Assembly: GCA_012719335.1 (NCBI GenBank)
Contig: JAAYAO010000002.1
Location: forward strand, 1 to 13,315
Source of the DNA: Propionibacterium sp.
GTDB lineage: Bacteria; Actinomycetota; Actinomycetes; Propionibacteriales; Propionibacteriaceae
DNA length: 13,315 nt
Direction: 5' to 3'
Notes under the pieces: model-generated
Databases searched by the model: none
What the model was told of the DNA's origin: nothing
The model's input: the letters and a program-made list of their open reading frames with translations, nothing else
Shown: piece after piece, positions 7,122 through 13,315 of the stretch
How positions within the stretch are numbered: position 1 is the first letter of the stretch
Layout: every line of letters begins with the position of its first letter
Translations under genes and position numbers: made by a program

Positions 7122-7907
7122 TCAGATGAACTTGTTGGTGGACAGGAACTCGACCAGAGCGTTCGCGCCGGAGCCGTCCTCGTCGGTGACGATGGTGCCG
7201 GCCTGCTTCGGCGGACGCGGGGTGGTGTCGGTCACCTTGGTGGCCGCACCCTCCAAACCGATTCCCGCGGTGTCGACCCCCAGGTCGTCCAGGGTCCATT
7301 CGTCGACGGGCTTCTTCTTGGCCGCGATCACGCCCTTCATGGACGGGTAGCGGGCCTCACCCGACTGGTCGGTGACACTGACCACGGCCGGCAGGTTGGC
7401 CTGCACGGTCTGGGCGGCGGTGTCGCCGTCACGCTTGATGGTCACCGACTGGCCCTCGAGGCTGACGGTGTGGCCGAAGGTGGCCGCCGGCCAGCCCAGC
7501 CGCTCGGCGAGCATGGCCGGGACGACACCCATGTTGCCGTCGGTCGAAGCCATGCCGCAGACCACCAGGTCGGCGCCGGCCTTCTGCACCGCGGCGGCCA
7601 GGATCTTGCTGGTGGCCAGCGCGTCGGAGCCGTGGATGGCTTCGTCGTTGATGTGGATTCCGGCGTCGGCGCCCATCTGCAGGGCCTTCTTGATCGCATC
7701 GGCGGCATCGTCGGGACCCACGGTCAGGGCGACGATCTCGACGTCGTCATCGGAGTTCTCACGGATCTGCAGGGACTGCTCGACCGCGTACTCGTCCAGT
7801 TCGGACAGCAAACCGTCGGCGCCCTCACGATCAACAGTTCCGTCGTCGGCGAATTCACGATCGCCGGTCGCATCTGGGACATGCTTCACCAATGCGAGGA
7901 TCTTCAT
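7122..7907 (-). CDS. etfB: Electron transfer flavoprotein beta subunit
   Basis: This AMP-binding subunit pairs with EtfA. The 261 residues begin MKILALVKHVPD. Family positions seen are LSELDEYAVEQSLQIRE (34-50), VALTVGP (59-65), the conserved GSDALATSKILA stretch (93-104), the nucleotide-binding segment CGMASTDGNMGVVPAMLAE (117-135) and YPSMKGVIAAKKKP (187-200), all in order. The start ATG 7907 is preceded by GGAG with a 4-nt spacer. It is first in the minus-strand unit etfB-etfA-cysteine desulfurase, with a candidate promoter just upstream. No acyl-CoA dehydrogenase gene is adjacent in this window; the enoyl-CoA hydratase at 9079-9879 is the nearest fatty-acid gene. Confidence 0.97.
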   Translation of the reverse strand: MKILALVKHVPDATGDREFADDGTVDREGADGLLSELDEYAVEQSLQIRENSDDDVEIVALTVGPDDAADAIKKALQMGADAGIHINDEAIHGSDALATSKILAAAVQKAGADLVVCGMASTDGNMGVVPAMLAERLGWPAATFGHTVSLEGQSVTIKRDGDTAAQTVQANLPAVVSVTDQSGEARYPSMKGVIAAKKKPVDEWTLDDLGVDTAGIGLEGAATKVTDTTPRPPKQAGTIVTDEDGSGANALVEFLSTNKFI

Positions 7908-7946
7908 CTCTCTCCACTTCGTCGTCGGCCCTTGGGTCAGTGCGTA

Positions 7947-7974
7947 AGCCTAGCAATATCCGGCCGTCACCAAA
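7947..7974 (-). promoter_or_regulatory. Candidate promoter for etfB-etfA-cysteine desulfurase
   Basis: The minus strand reads TAGGCT (7952-7947), a TANNNT-type -10 box common in actinobacteria. A weak -35 (TTTGGT, 7974-7969, or TTGGTG one base on) lies 15-16 bp upstream. Transcription would start near 7940, leaving a leader of about 33 nt that carries the GGAG ribosome binding site. Placement in the short divergent intergenic region supports it. Confidence 0.45.
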
Positions 7975-8060
7975 GGGGTGTGTGCGCCGACTGGGACTGC
8001 TGTACCCGTTGACGTCCTACAGTTGCCCGCGACGAAACATCCGCCGGCGGCAGGAGGACC

Positions 8061-9068
8061 ATGGGGCATGCGGCACCCGGTGACCCGACCGACGCCCCTG
8101 CGCACGGCGGCCCGTGGGCGCGGGTGAAGCTGCCGATGACGATCGTGGTCGCCGTGCTGGCGATCGCCCTGGGTGTGGCCGGTGGGTTCGGGCTCACCTC
8201 ACTGGTCGATCGCAACAACGCCGCCGGCCCCGATGACCCCGAACAGGTGGTGCGCGCCTATCTGCGGGCGCTGACCGACGGGGACGCCGCGACCGCCCTG
8301 TCGCTGGGCGCCGAACCCCCACCCGAGACCACCTTGTTGACCCCCGAGGTGTTGGCCCGGGCCCGCGAGCACGCCCCGCTGACCGAGGTCGAGGTGACCG
8401 GCACGGACGGGACGGTGGTCCGGGCCGAGTACCGGCTCGGTGATCGCCCGGTGACGGCCGAGTTCACCGTGGTCGACACCCCCGACGGGCCCCGGCTGGC
8501 CCGGGCCTGGGGGTTGTTGCGGCTCGAACCGGCGGCCGGCCACGACCTGGCCCGGATGGTGTTCGGGGTGCAGGTCACCGAACCCCGCACCGCGGTCTTC
8601 CCGGGGGTGTACCCGGTGCACACCGGGCGGGAACTGATCGACTGGGACGAGGACGCCACCGTGCTGGTGGACCGGCCCGATCCGCATGCCGCGCCCCGCA
8701 CCGTCCTGCGGCCCCGGCTCACCCCCGCCGGTGAAGAGGTCTTCGCCCACCACACCCGCGAGTTCCTGCGCCGCTGCCTGACGGCCAAACAGTTGGCGCC
8801 CGAGGGGTGCCCGTTCAGCGCCGAGGCCCGCGGCGAGGTCGCCCCCGGGTCGGTGGTGTGGACGGTGCCGGACGGCGATCCGATGGCCGAGTTCGAACCA
8901 CGGATCGACTTCGACAATGTGCTGGTCACCACCGCCCGGTTCGATTTCACCGTCGTCGCCCGTTGGCAGGAGGACGGCGAATCGATGAACGCCGAACGGT
9001 ACTTCGACGGCCGGGCCACCCTCGACATCTCCGACGAGGACGCGCCGGTGTTCACCTGGCGCAACTGA
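8061..9068 (+). CDS. Membrane-anchored protein with probable NTF2-like extracytoplasmic region, function unknown
   Basis: I do not recognise the family. The 335-residue protein has a short polar N-terminus ending in Arg and Lys, one hydrophobic segment (about 25-48), then an outside part by the positive-inside rule. Residues 59-82 (DPEQVVRAYLRALTDGDAAT and onward) look like the opening helix of NTF2-like/DUF4878-type domains of actinobacterial cell-surface proteins. The rest is rich in acidic residues and predicted beta strands. Two cysteines, Cys239 and Cys250 in CLTAKQLAPEGC, could form a disulfide outside the cell. Start: ATG 8061 with AGGAGG at 8052-8057. There is no lipobox cysteine, so it is a signal anchor rather than a lipoprotein. 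It is divergent from etfB, and its stop sits in a hairpin shared with the convergent hydratase. A role in envelope binding or sensing would be speculation. Confidence 0.85.
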   Translation: MGHAAPGDPTDAPAHGGPWARVKLPMTIVVAVLAIALGVAGGFGLTSLVDRNNAAGPDDPEQVVRAYLRALTDGDAATALSLGAEPPPETTLLTPEVLARAREHAPLTEVEVTGTDGTVVRAEYRLGDRPVTAEFTVVDTPDGPRLARAWGLLRLEPAAGHDLARMVFGVQVTEPRTAVFPGVYPVHTGRELIDWDEDATVLVDRPDPHAAPRTVLRPRLTPAGEEVFAHHTREFLRRCLTAKQLAPEGCPFSAEARGEVAPGSVVWTVPDGDPMAEFEPRIDFDNVLVTTARFDFTVVARWQEDGESMNAERYFDGRATLDISDEDAPVFTWRN

Positions 9069-9082
9069 GCCGCCGGGCTCAG
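9065..9082. terminator. Possible bidirectional hairpin between convergent stops
   Basis: CTGAGCC (9065-9071) pairs perfectly with GGCTCAG (9076-9082) around a GCCG tetraloop. The two arms contain the TGA stop codons of the genes converging from either side. There is no T-run on either strand, so it is not a classic intrinsic terminator. A GC-rich hairpin at a convergent junction can still act as one in actinobacteria (inference). Confidence 0.45.
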
Positions 9083-9879
9083 CGCCCGGTGAAGGTGGCC
9101 TTGCCGGGGCCCTCGGCCATGAAGCTGGTCATCCCGATGGTGCGGTCCTCGGTGTCGAAGAGTTCGGCGAACATGGTGCGTTCCAGGGCCAGCCCGTCCG
9201 ACAGGCTCCCCTCCAGCCCGGCGTCGATCGCTTCCTTCGCCGCGCGCAGCGCCAACGAGGCCGACCCGACGAACTGCTTCGCCCAGGCCAACGCGGCGCT
9301 CTGGACGTCCTCGTCGGCGACGACCCGGTCGGCCAGACCGATCCGCAGCGCCTCCTCGGCGTCGACGTGCCGGCCGGAGAAGACCAACTCCTTGGCCCGG
9401 CTCACCCCGACCAGCCGGGGCAGCCGCTGGGTGCCGCCCAGGCCCGGGATGACCCCCAGCAACACCTCGGGGAAACCGAGTTGGGTCTTGGTGCCCACGA
9501 TCCGGTAATCCGCGCACAGGGCCACTTCGAGGCCACCGCCCAGCGCGTAGCCGTTGATCGCGGCGACCACCGGCTTGCCGATTCCGGCCAGCGCGTCGAA
9601 GGCCGGCCCGGTGCGTTCGGCGACCTGCATCATCGCCGCGGTGTCCAGCTCGGCCATCTCCTTGATGTCAGCCCCCGCGGCGAACACCCGGTTCCCGCCG
9701 GTGATCACCACCGCGGCCACATCGGGGGCCTCGTCCAGACGACGGGCGGCCGCACCGAGCGACTCCTGCATCGCGATGGTGAGCGCGTTGACCTTGGGCC
9801 GAGCCAGCCGCAGCGTGCCGACCCCGTCGGCAACCTCCACGACCACGTGCTCGCCGAACTGTTCCGTATGAACTGACAT
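9079..9879 (-). CDS. Enoyl-CoA hydratase/isomerase family protein
   Basis: This crotonase-fold enzyme most likely hydrates trans-2-enoyl-CoA in beta-oxidation. In the 266 residues the oxyanion-hole segments are FAAGADIKEM (66-75) and GYALGGGLEVAL (110-121). Both hydratase glutamates are present, Glu118 in GGGLE and Glu138 in GFPEVLLG, followed by VIPGLGGTQRLPRLVG. The two glutamates favour hydratase over isomerase or other crotonase reactions; chain-length preference is not visible. The ATG at 9879 is chosen because TACGAT ends 7 nt before it, giving a leaderless transcript with A as +1. ATG 9888 overlaps that box, and the frame open to 10014 adds residues unlike the family. It resembles mycobacterial EchA17-type proteins (Rv3039c, from memory), which lie in the same chromosomal neighbourhood as etfBA there. 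Confidence 0.93.
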   Translation of the reverse strand: MSVHTEQFGEHVVVEVADGVGTLRLARPKVNALTIAMQESLGAAARRLDEAPDVAAVVITGGNRVFAAGADIKEMAELDTAAMMQVAERTGPAFDALAGIGKPVVAAINGYALGGGLEVALCADYRIVGTKTQLGFPEVLLGVIPGLGGTQRLPRLVGVSRAKELVFSGRHVDAEEALRIGLADRVVADEDVQSAALAWAKQFVGSASLALRAAKEAIDAGLEGSLSDGLALERTMFAELFDTEDRTIGMTSFMAEGPGKATFTGR

Positions 9880-9886
9880 GGCCGAC

Positions 9887-9892
9887 ATCGTA
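9887..9892 (-). promoter_or_regulatory. -10 box giving a leaderless enoyl-CoA hydratase mRNA
   Basis: TACGAT on the minus strand is followed by seven bases (GTCGGCC) and then ATG 9879. This is the geometry of actinobacterial leaderless promoters. There is no Shine-Dalgarno at the right distance, and no clear -35. Confidence 0.5.
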
Positions 9893-9946
9893 CCGGCGTG
9901 GATTCCCCACAGCGGTAGGGCACAATGGGTAGCCGCCCACTGGGCG

Positions 9947-9952
9947 TAGAGT
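9947..9952 (+). promoter_or_regulatory. Candidate -10 box for glgX
   Basis: TAGAGT lies 25 nt upstream of the glgX ATG in the divergent region between the hydratase and glgX. No matching -35 hexamer is visible. Transcription from here would leave a short leader with only a weak purine-rich ribosome binding site (GAGAGAAAG, 9962-9970). Confidence 0.4.
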
Positions 9953-9976
9953 CGTACCGTCGAGAGAAAGCGAACC

Positions 9977-12145
9977 ATGACCCCTGGCTTGCCCGCGCCC
10001 GTGGACTCCACCATCCTCGGAGCTCAGGTACGCGATGGGGGCACCCATTTTGCTTTGTGGGCACCGCGTGCCACGCGGGTGGAACTGGCTCTGGTCGACG
10101 AGGATCGCACCCAACACAACCGTGACATGCACCGCAGCGACGACGGGGTGTGGAGTGTCTTCTGCCCCGGGGTGGGTGCCGAGCAACGGTACGGCTACCG
10201 GGTGCACGGCGAGTGGGACCCCGGTGCGGGGGCCCGGTTCAACCCGGCCAAACTGCTCACCGACCCCTACGCCCGGGCGATCACCGCCGGGGTCGACTAC
10301 TCCGGCCCGATCCTGGACCACACCGCCGAGTCCGACTACCTGCCCGACCCGGAGGATTCCTTCGTCGCCGTGCCGCTCAGCGTGGTGGTGGACCCCGGCC
10401 CCCCACCGACCCCGATCGCGCGCCGTCGTCCGCTGGTCGAATCGGTGATCTACGAAACCCACCTGAAGGGGTTCACCAAACTGCACCCGGCGGTGCCCGA
10501 GCATCTGCGCGGCACCTACGCCGGGATGGCCTACCCCGCGGTGATCGAGCACCTGAAACGGGTCGGCGTCACCGCGGTGGAGTTTCTGCCGCTGCACCAC
10601 TTCGTCTCCGAACCGTTCATCGTGGGCCGCGGGCTGAGCAACTACTGGGGCTACAACACCCTGGGGTACTTCGCCCCGCACGCCGCCTACTGCTCGGTCG
10701 GCACCCTGGGTCAACAGGTCACCGAGTTCAAGGAAATGGTCTCGGCCCTGCACGAGGCCGACATCGAGGTGATTCTCGATGTGGTCTACAACCACACCGC
10801 CGAGGGGGGCCACGAGGGGCCGACCCTGTCCTGGCGGGGTATCGACCACGCCGGCTACTACCGGCTGACCAACGATCTGCGCAACGACTACGACGTGACC
10901 GGTTGCGGCAACTCGGTGGACTCCTCCGAACCGGGTGTGCTGAACATGATCATGGACTCGTTGCGGTACTGGGTCACCGAGATGGGGGTGGACGGGTTCC
11001 GGTTCGACCTGGTCACCACCCTGATCCGCGACGGACACCACCACGTCGACCAGAACCACGCCTTCAAGCAGATGTTGTCCGACGATCCGGTGTTCAACGA
11101 CATCAAGCTGATCGCCGAACCCTGGGACATGGGCCCCTACGGCTACCAGGTCGGTGCCTTCGGCAAGGACTGGTCGGAATGGAACGACCGGTACCGCGGG
11201 TTCATGCGCGACTACTGGCGCGGGGCCGTGGGTGGGGTCAGCGAGCTCGCGACCCGACTGTCGGGTTCGGGGGACGTCTTTCACCACTCCGAGCATCAGA
11301 TCGAGGCCTCGATCAACTTCATCACCGCCCACGACGGCTTCACGATGCGTGACCTGGTGTCGTACGCCACCAAGCACAACCAGGCCAACGGCGAGCAGAA
11401 CCGCGACGGTTCGGACGACAACCGCTCCTGGAACTGCGGCTACGAGGGTGAAACGACCGACCCGGCGATCAACGCGCTGCGCCGCCGGCAGGTGAAGAAC
11501 ATGATGGCCACCCTGATTCTCAGCCACGGGGTGCCGATGATCCTGGCCGGCGACGAGATGGGCCGCACCCAGGAGGGCAACAACAACGCCTACTGCCAGG
11601 ACGGCCCGATCTCCTGGGTGCACTGGGACACCCTGGCCGAATGGTCCGACGTGACCGAGCTGACCGGCCTGCTCACCCGGTTGCGGGCCGAACACGCGGT
11701 GCTGCGGCCCGAACGCTGGCACAACGGCAACGTGATCACCCTGCCCGACGGCACCGAGACCGGACGCAAGTCGCTGGCCTGGTTCAACAGCCACGGCGAG
11801 TTGTTCGGCGACGCCTGGCACGACACCTCCCGCAAACTGATCGGCATGTACGTCTCGAACCGCGACGAGGCCTTCCTGGTCTGGTACCACGCCGGCGACT
11901 GGGACCAGACCGTCCAGCTACCGCCGCAGCCGTGGGCCTGCGACTACACCCTGATCGCGCACACCGGTGAGCCCCACGAGCTGGCCGATGTCGAGTGGAC
12001 CCCCGGCGCCGAGGTGGTGGTGCCGGGCCGCACCGTGATCGTCCTGCGGGCCGGGTTGCCGTCCTGGCGCACCCCGGAATGGGCCGACGCCCCGGCCGAC
12101 CATTCCTCCGACCGGGTCGAACGCGCCGGCGCGGACGAGGCATGA
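9977..12145 (+). CDS. glgX: Glycogen debranching enzyme GlgX (isoamylase-type, GH13)
   Basis: It cleaves alpha-1,6 branches of glycogen, typically short stubs left by phosphorylase. The 722 residues match the family. An N-terminal CBM48/isoamylase domain (about 11-140) includes GTHFALWAPRATRVEL. The catalytic barrel follows from ESVIYETHLKGFT (155-167), with the GH13 regions in order: DVVYNH (268-273), GFRFDLVTTL with nucleophile Asp344, AEPWD with acid/base Glu381, and TAHDGF with transition-state Asp453. A C-terminal beta domain extends to about 690 and a polar tail ends the protein. All catalytic residues are present. The start ATG 9977 has only a weak ribosome binding site. The downstream amidohydrolase overlaps by 4 nt (ATGA). 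TreX is the alternative name used when the gene sits with treY/treZ; those are not in view, though they could lie beyond the right edge. Confidence 0.96.
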   Translation: MTPGLPAPVDSTILGAQVRDGGTHFALWAPRATRVELALVDEDRTQHNRDMHRSDDGVWSVFCPGVGAEQRYGYRVHGEWDPGAGARFNPAKLLTDPYARAITAGVDYSGPILDHTAESDYLPDPEDSFVAVPLSVVVDPGPPPTPIARRRPLVESVIYETHLKGFTKLHPAVPEHLRGTYAGMAYPAVIEHLKRVGVTAVEFLPLHHFVSEPFIVGRGLSNYWGYNTLGYFAPHAAYCSVGTLGQQVTEFKEMVSALHEADIEVILDVVYNHTAEGGHEGPTLSWRGIDHAGYYRLTNDLRNDYDVTGCGNSVDSSEPGVLNMIMDSLRYWVTEMGVDGFRFDLVTTLIRDGHHHVDQNHAFKQMLSDDPVFNDIKLIAEPWDMGPYGYQVGAFGKDWSEWNDRYRGFMRDYWRGAVGGVSELATRLSGSGDVFHHSEHQIEASINFITAHDGFTMRDLVSYATKHNQANGEQNRDGSDDNRSWNCGYEGETTDPAINALRRRQVKNMMATLILSHGVPMILAGDEMGRTQEGNNNAYCQDGPISWVHWDTLAEWSDVTELTGLLTRLRAEHAVLRPERWHNGNVITLPDGTETGRKSLAWFNSHGELFGDAWHDTSRKLIGMYVSNRDEAFLVWYHAGDWDQTVQLPPQPWACDYTLIAHTGEPHELADVEWTPGAEVVVPGRTVIVLRAGLPSWRTPEWADAPADHSSDRVERAGADEA

Positions 12146-13315
12146 GCACCGGCCCGGTCGTCCGCTGGCGCCATGGGGCCGGCGAACTGCTCACCCGCGG
12201 TGAGCTGATCCTGGCCGTCGGTGACCCCCGGGAGGTCGACGGCGCCCTGCATCACGGCGGCCTGCGGGTCGACCGGGTGGTCGATCTGCCCGGGGCCGCG
12301 GTGATTCCCGGCCTGGTCGATGCCCACCTGCACACCGCGATGTACTCCCGCTCCCTGACCCGGGTCGACCTGCGCGGGGCGGTGAACCTGGCCGAGGTGC
12401 TGGACAGGCTGGCCCGGCACGCCGAACGGTTGGCCCCCGGTGAACCGCTGCGCGGGGCGGGCTGGGAGTGGCAGAAGTGGCTGCCGGCGGTGTTGCCGAC
12501 CCTGGCCGACCTGGACGCGATCCTGCCCGACCGTCCGGTGTTGCTGGAGAGTCAGGACCGGCACACCTGTTGGGTGAACACCGCCCTGTTGCAACGGGTC
12601 GGGATGACCGACGAGCCCGGCGCCCCCGGCATCCTGCGCGAGGCCGAGGGCTGGCGGGCGATGGACCTGCTGGGCCCGGAGGACCGACCCCTGGAAGATG
12701 CCCTGGCGTACGGCATCGACACCTTGTTGTCGATGGGGGTCACCGGGGTGCACGACGTGGACGACGAAGCGGCCCGGGCCGCGTTCGGGAAGTTGTACCG
12801 CGACGGCCGGTTGAACCTGCGGGTGGTGAAGTTCACCCGCCTGGAAGCCCTGGACACCGCGATCACCGAGGGCCGGCGCAGCGGTGCCGGCGACCACTGG
12901 TTGCGCGAGGGCCACGTGAAACTGTTCACCGACGGAGCCCTGGGCTCACGCACCTGTCAGATGTGCGCCCCGTTCAACGGCACCGACCAGAGCGGGCTGG
13001 CCACGATCGACGACGCCGAGCTGGCCGAGGTGATCGACGCCTGTCAGCGGCACGGGCTGGGGGTGGCCGGGCATGCGATCGGGGATCGGGCCAACCAGCG
13101 GCTGCTGGACGCCTACGCCGCCGCGGCCGCCGGTCGTCCGCCCGGGCTGCGGCACCGGGTGGAGCACGCCCAGCATCTGCGGCCCCGCGACGTGGCCCGG
13201 TTCGCCGAGTTGGACGTGGTCGCCTCGATGCAACCCACCCATGCGATCAGCGACATGGATCTGGTGACCGAACTGTTCGGCGACCGGCCGTTGTCGTCCT
13301 ACGCCTTCGGGTCGA
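12142..13315 (+). CDS. YtcJ-type metal-dependent amidohydrolase (amidohydrolase_3 family), 3' end outside window
   Basis: The open frame encodes 391 residues and is still open at the window edge; family members are about 500-550 residues. Motifs in order: AVIPGLVDAHLHT with metal ligands His62 and His64, SQDRHTCWVNTALL (137-150), GVTGVHDVD (199-207), VKLFTDGALGSRT with Lys260, GHAIGDRAN with His311, RHRVEHAQHL with Glu341 and His342, and ASMQPTHAISDM (361-372). This is the standard YtcJ/Amidohydro_3 pattern, a TIM-barrel metal hydrolase acting on amide or related C-N bonds; the substrate cannot be predicted. The ATG lies inside the glgX stop (ATGA), so translation is probably coupled. No separate promoter or good ribosome binding site is visible. 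Confidence 0.92.
   Translation, partial: MSTGPVVRWRHGAGELLTRGELILAVGDPREVDGALHHGGLRVDRVVDLPGAAVIPGLVDAHLHTAMYSRSLTRVDLRGAVNLAEVLDRLARHAERLAPGEPLRGAGWEWQKWLPAVLPTLADLDAILPDRPVLLESQDRHTCWVNTALLQRVGMTDEPGAPGILREAEGWRAMDLLGPEDRPLEDALAYGIDTLLSMGVTGVHDVDDEAARAAFGKLYRDGRLNLRVVKFTRLEALDTAITEGRRSGAGDHWLREGHVKLFTDGALGSRTCQMCAPFNGTDQSGLATIDDAELAEVIDACQRHGLGVAGHAIGDRANQRLLDAYAAAAAGRPPGLRHRVEHAQHLRPRDVARFAELDVVASMQPTHAISDMDLVTELFGDRPLSSYAFGS

Noticed and set aside
6081..8012. 643-codon plus-strand ORF opposite etfA and etfB
   Set aside because: It is an antisense shadow of two certain genes; the long opening comes from third-position GC bias.
8009..8014. TTGACG as a -35 box for the gene at 8061
   Set aside because: At 17 bp downstream there is only ACGAAA, a poor -10, and the better TACAGT is only 3 bp away.
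9668..11890. 740-codon minus-strand ORF opposite glgX
   Set aside because: It is antisense to a complete GH13 enzyme and low-complexity, and its C-terminal part is an out-of-frame copy of the hydratase region.

Overview
The window is gene-dense, very GC-rich DNA from a high-GC Gram-positive (Actinomycetota) bacterium. Three things support this: strong G/C bias at third codon positions, which gives long antisense shadow ORFs on both strands; frequent GTG starts and TANNNT-type -10 boxes; and the gene content. The block etfB-etfA-cysteine desulfurase-mnmA-MetE-like protein has the same order as I recall for the Mycobacterium tuberculosis Rv3029c/Rv3028c/Rv3025c/Rv3024c/Rv3015c neighbourhood. 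A TIGR03086/mycothiol-type metalloprotein fold gene also fits. I cannot name the genus.

Layout. Positions 1-271 are non-coding. They hold two identical 58-bp tandem units, a diverged third copy and a separate small hairpin. A 14-TM-type MFS drug-efflux transporter follows on the + strand (272-1717). It converges, 7 nt apart, with the minus-strand block: MetE-like protein (1725-2705), overlapped 4 nt by mnmA (2702-3808), then a TIGR03086 protein (4010-4600). A remnant of an AraC-type DNA-binding domain (+, about 4761-5003) ends 4 nt from the stop of the cysteine desulfurase (5008 to about 6159, -), which is followed upstream by etfA (6162-7106, -) and etfB (7122-7907, -). A short divergent intergenic region separates etfB from an unrecognised membrane-anchored protein (8061-9068, +). 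That protein converges with an enoyl-CoA hydratase (9079-9879, -). Divergent from the hydratase is glgX (9977-12145, +), overlapped 4 nt by a YtcJ-type amidohydrolase that runs off the right edge.

How the genes fit together. Cysteine desulfurase and MnmA form a plausible sulfur-relay pair for tRNA 2-thiouridine. EtfAB would take electrons from acyl-CoA dehydrogenases, which fits a beta-oxidation enoyl-CoA hydratase nearby. GlgX debranches glycogen. The TIGR03086 gene and the AraC remnant sit between cysteine desulfurase and mnmA and look like a later insertion into the block.

No gene cluster here looks like a wholly undescribed system. The most unusual sequence-level observation is the 5' end of the cysteine desulfurase. 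Its conserved LDHAAT motif lies upstream of the only ATG/GTG/TTG in frame, so initiation must be at CTG or ATT (or the sequence is wrong). The same place carries a perfect 16-bp inverted repeat. Second are the palindromic 58-bp tandem repeats at the left edge.
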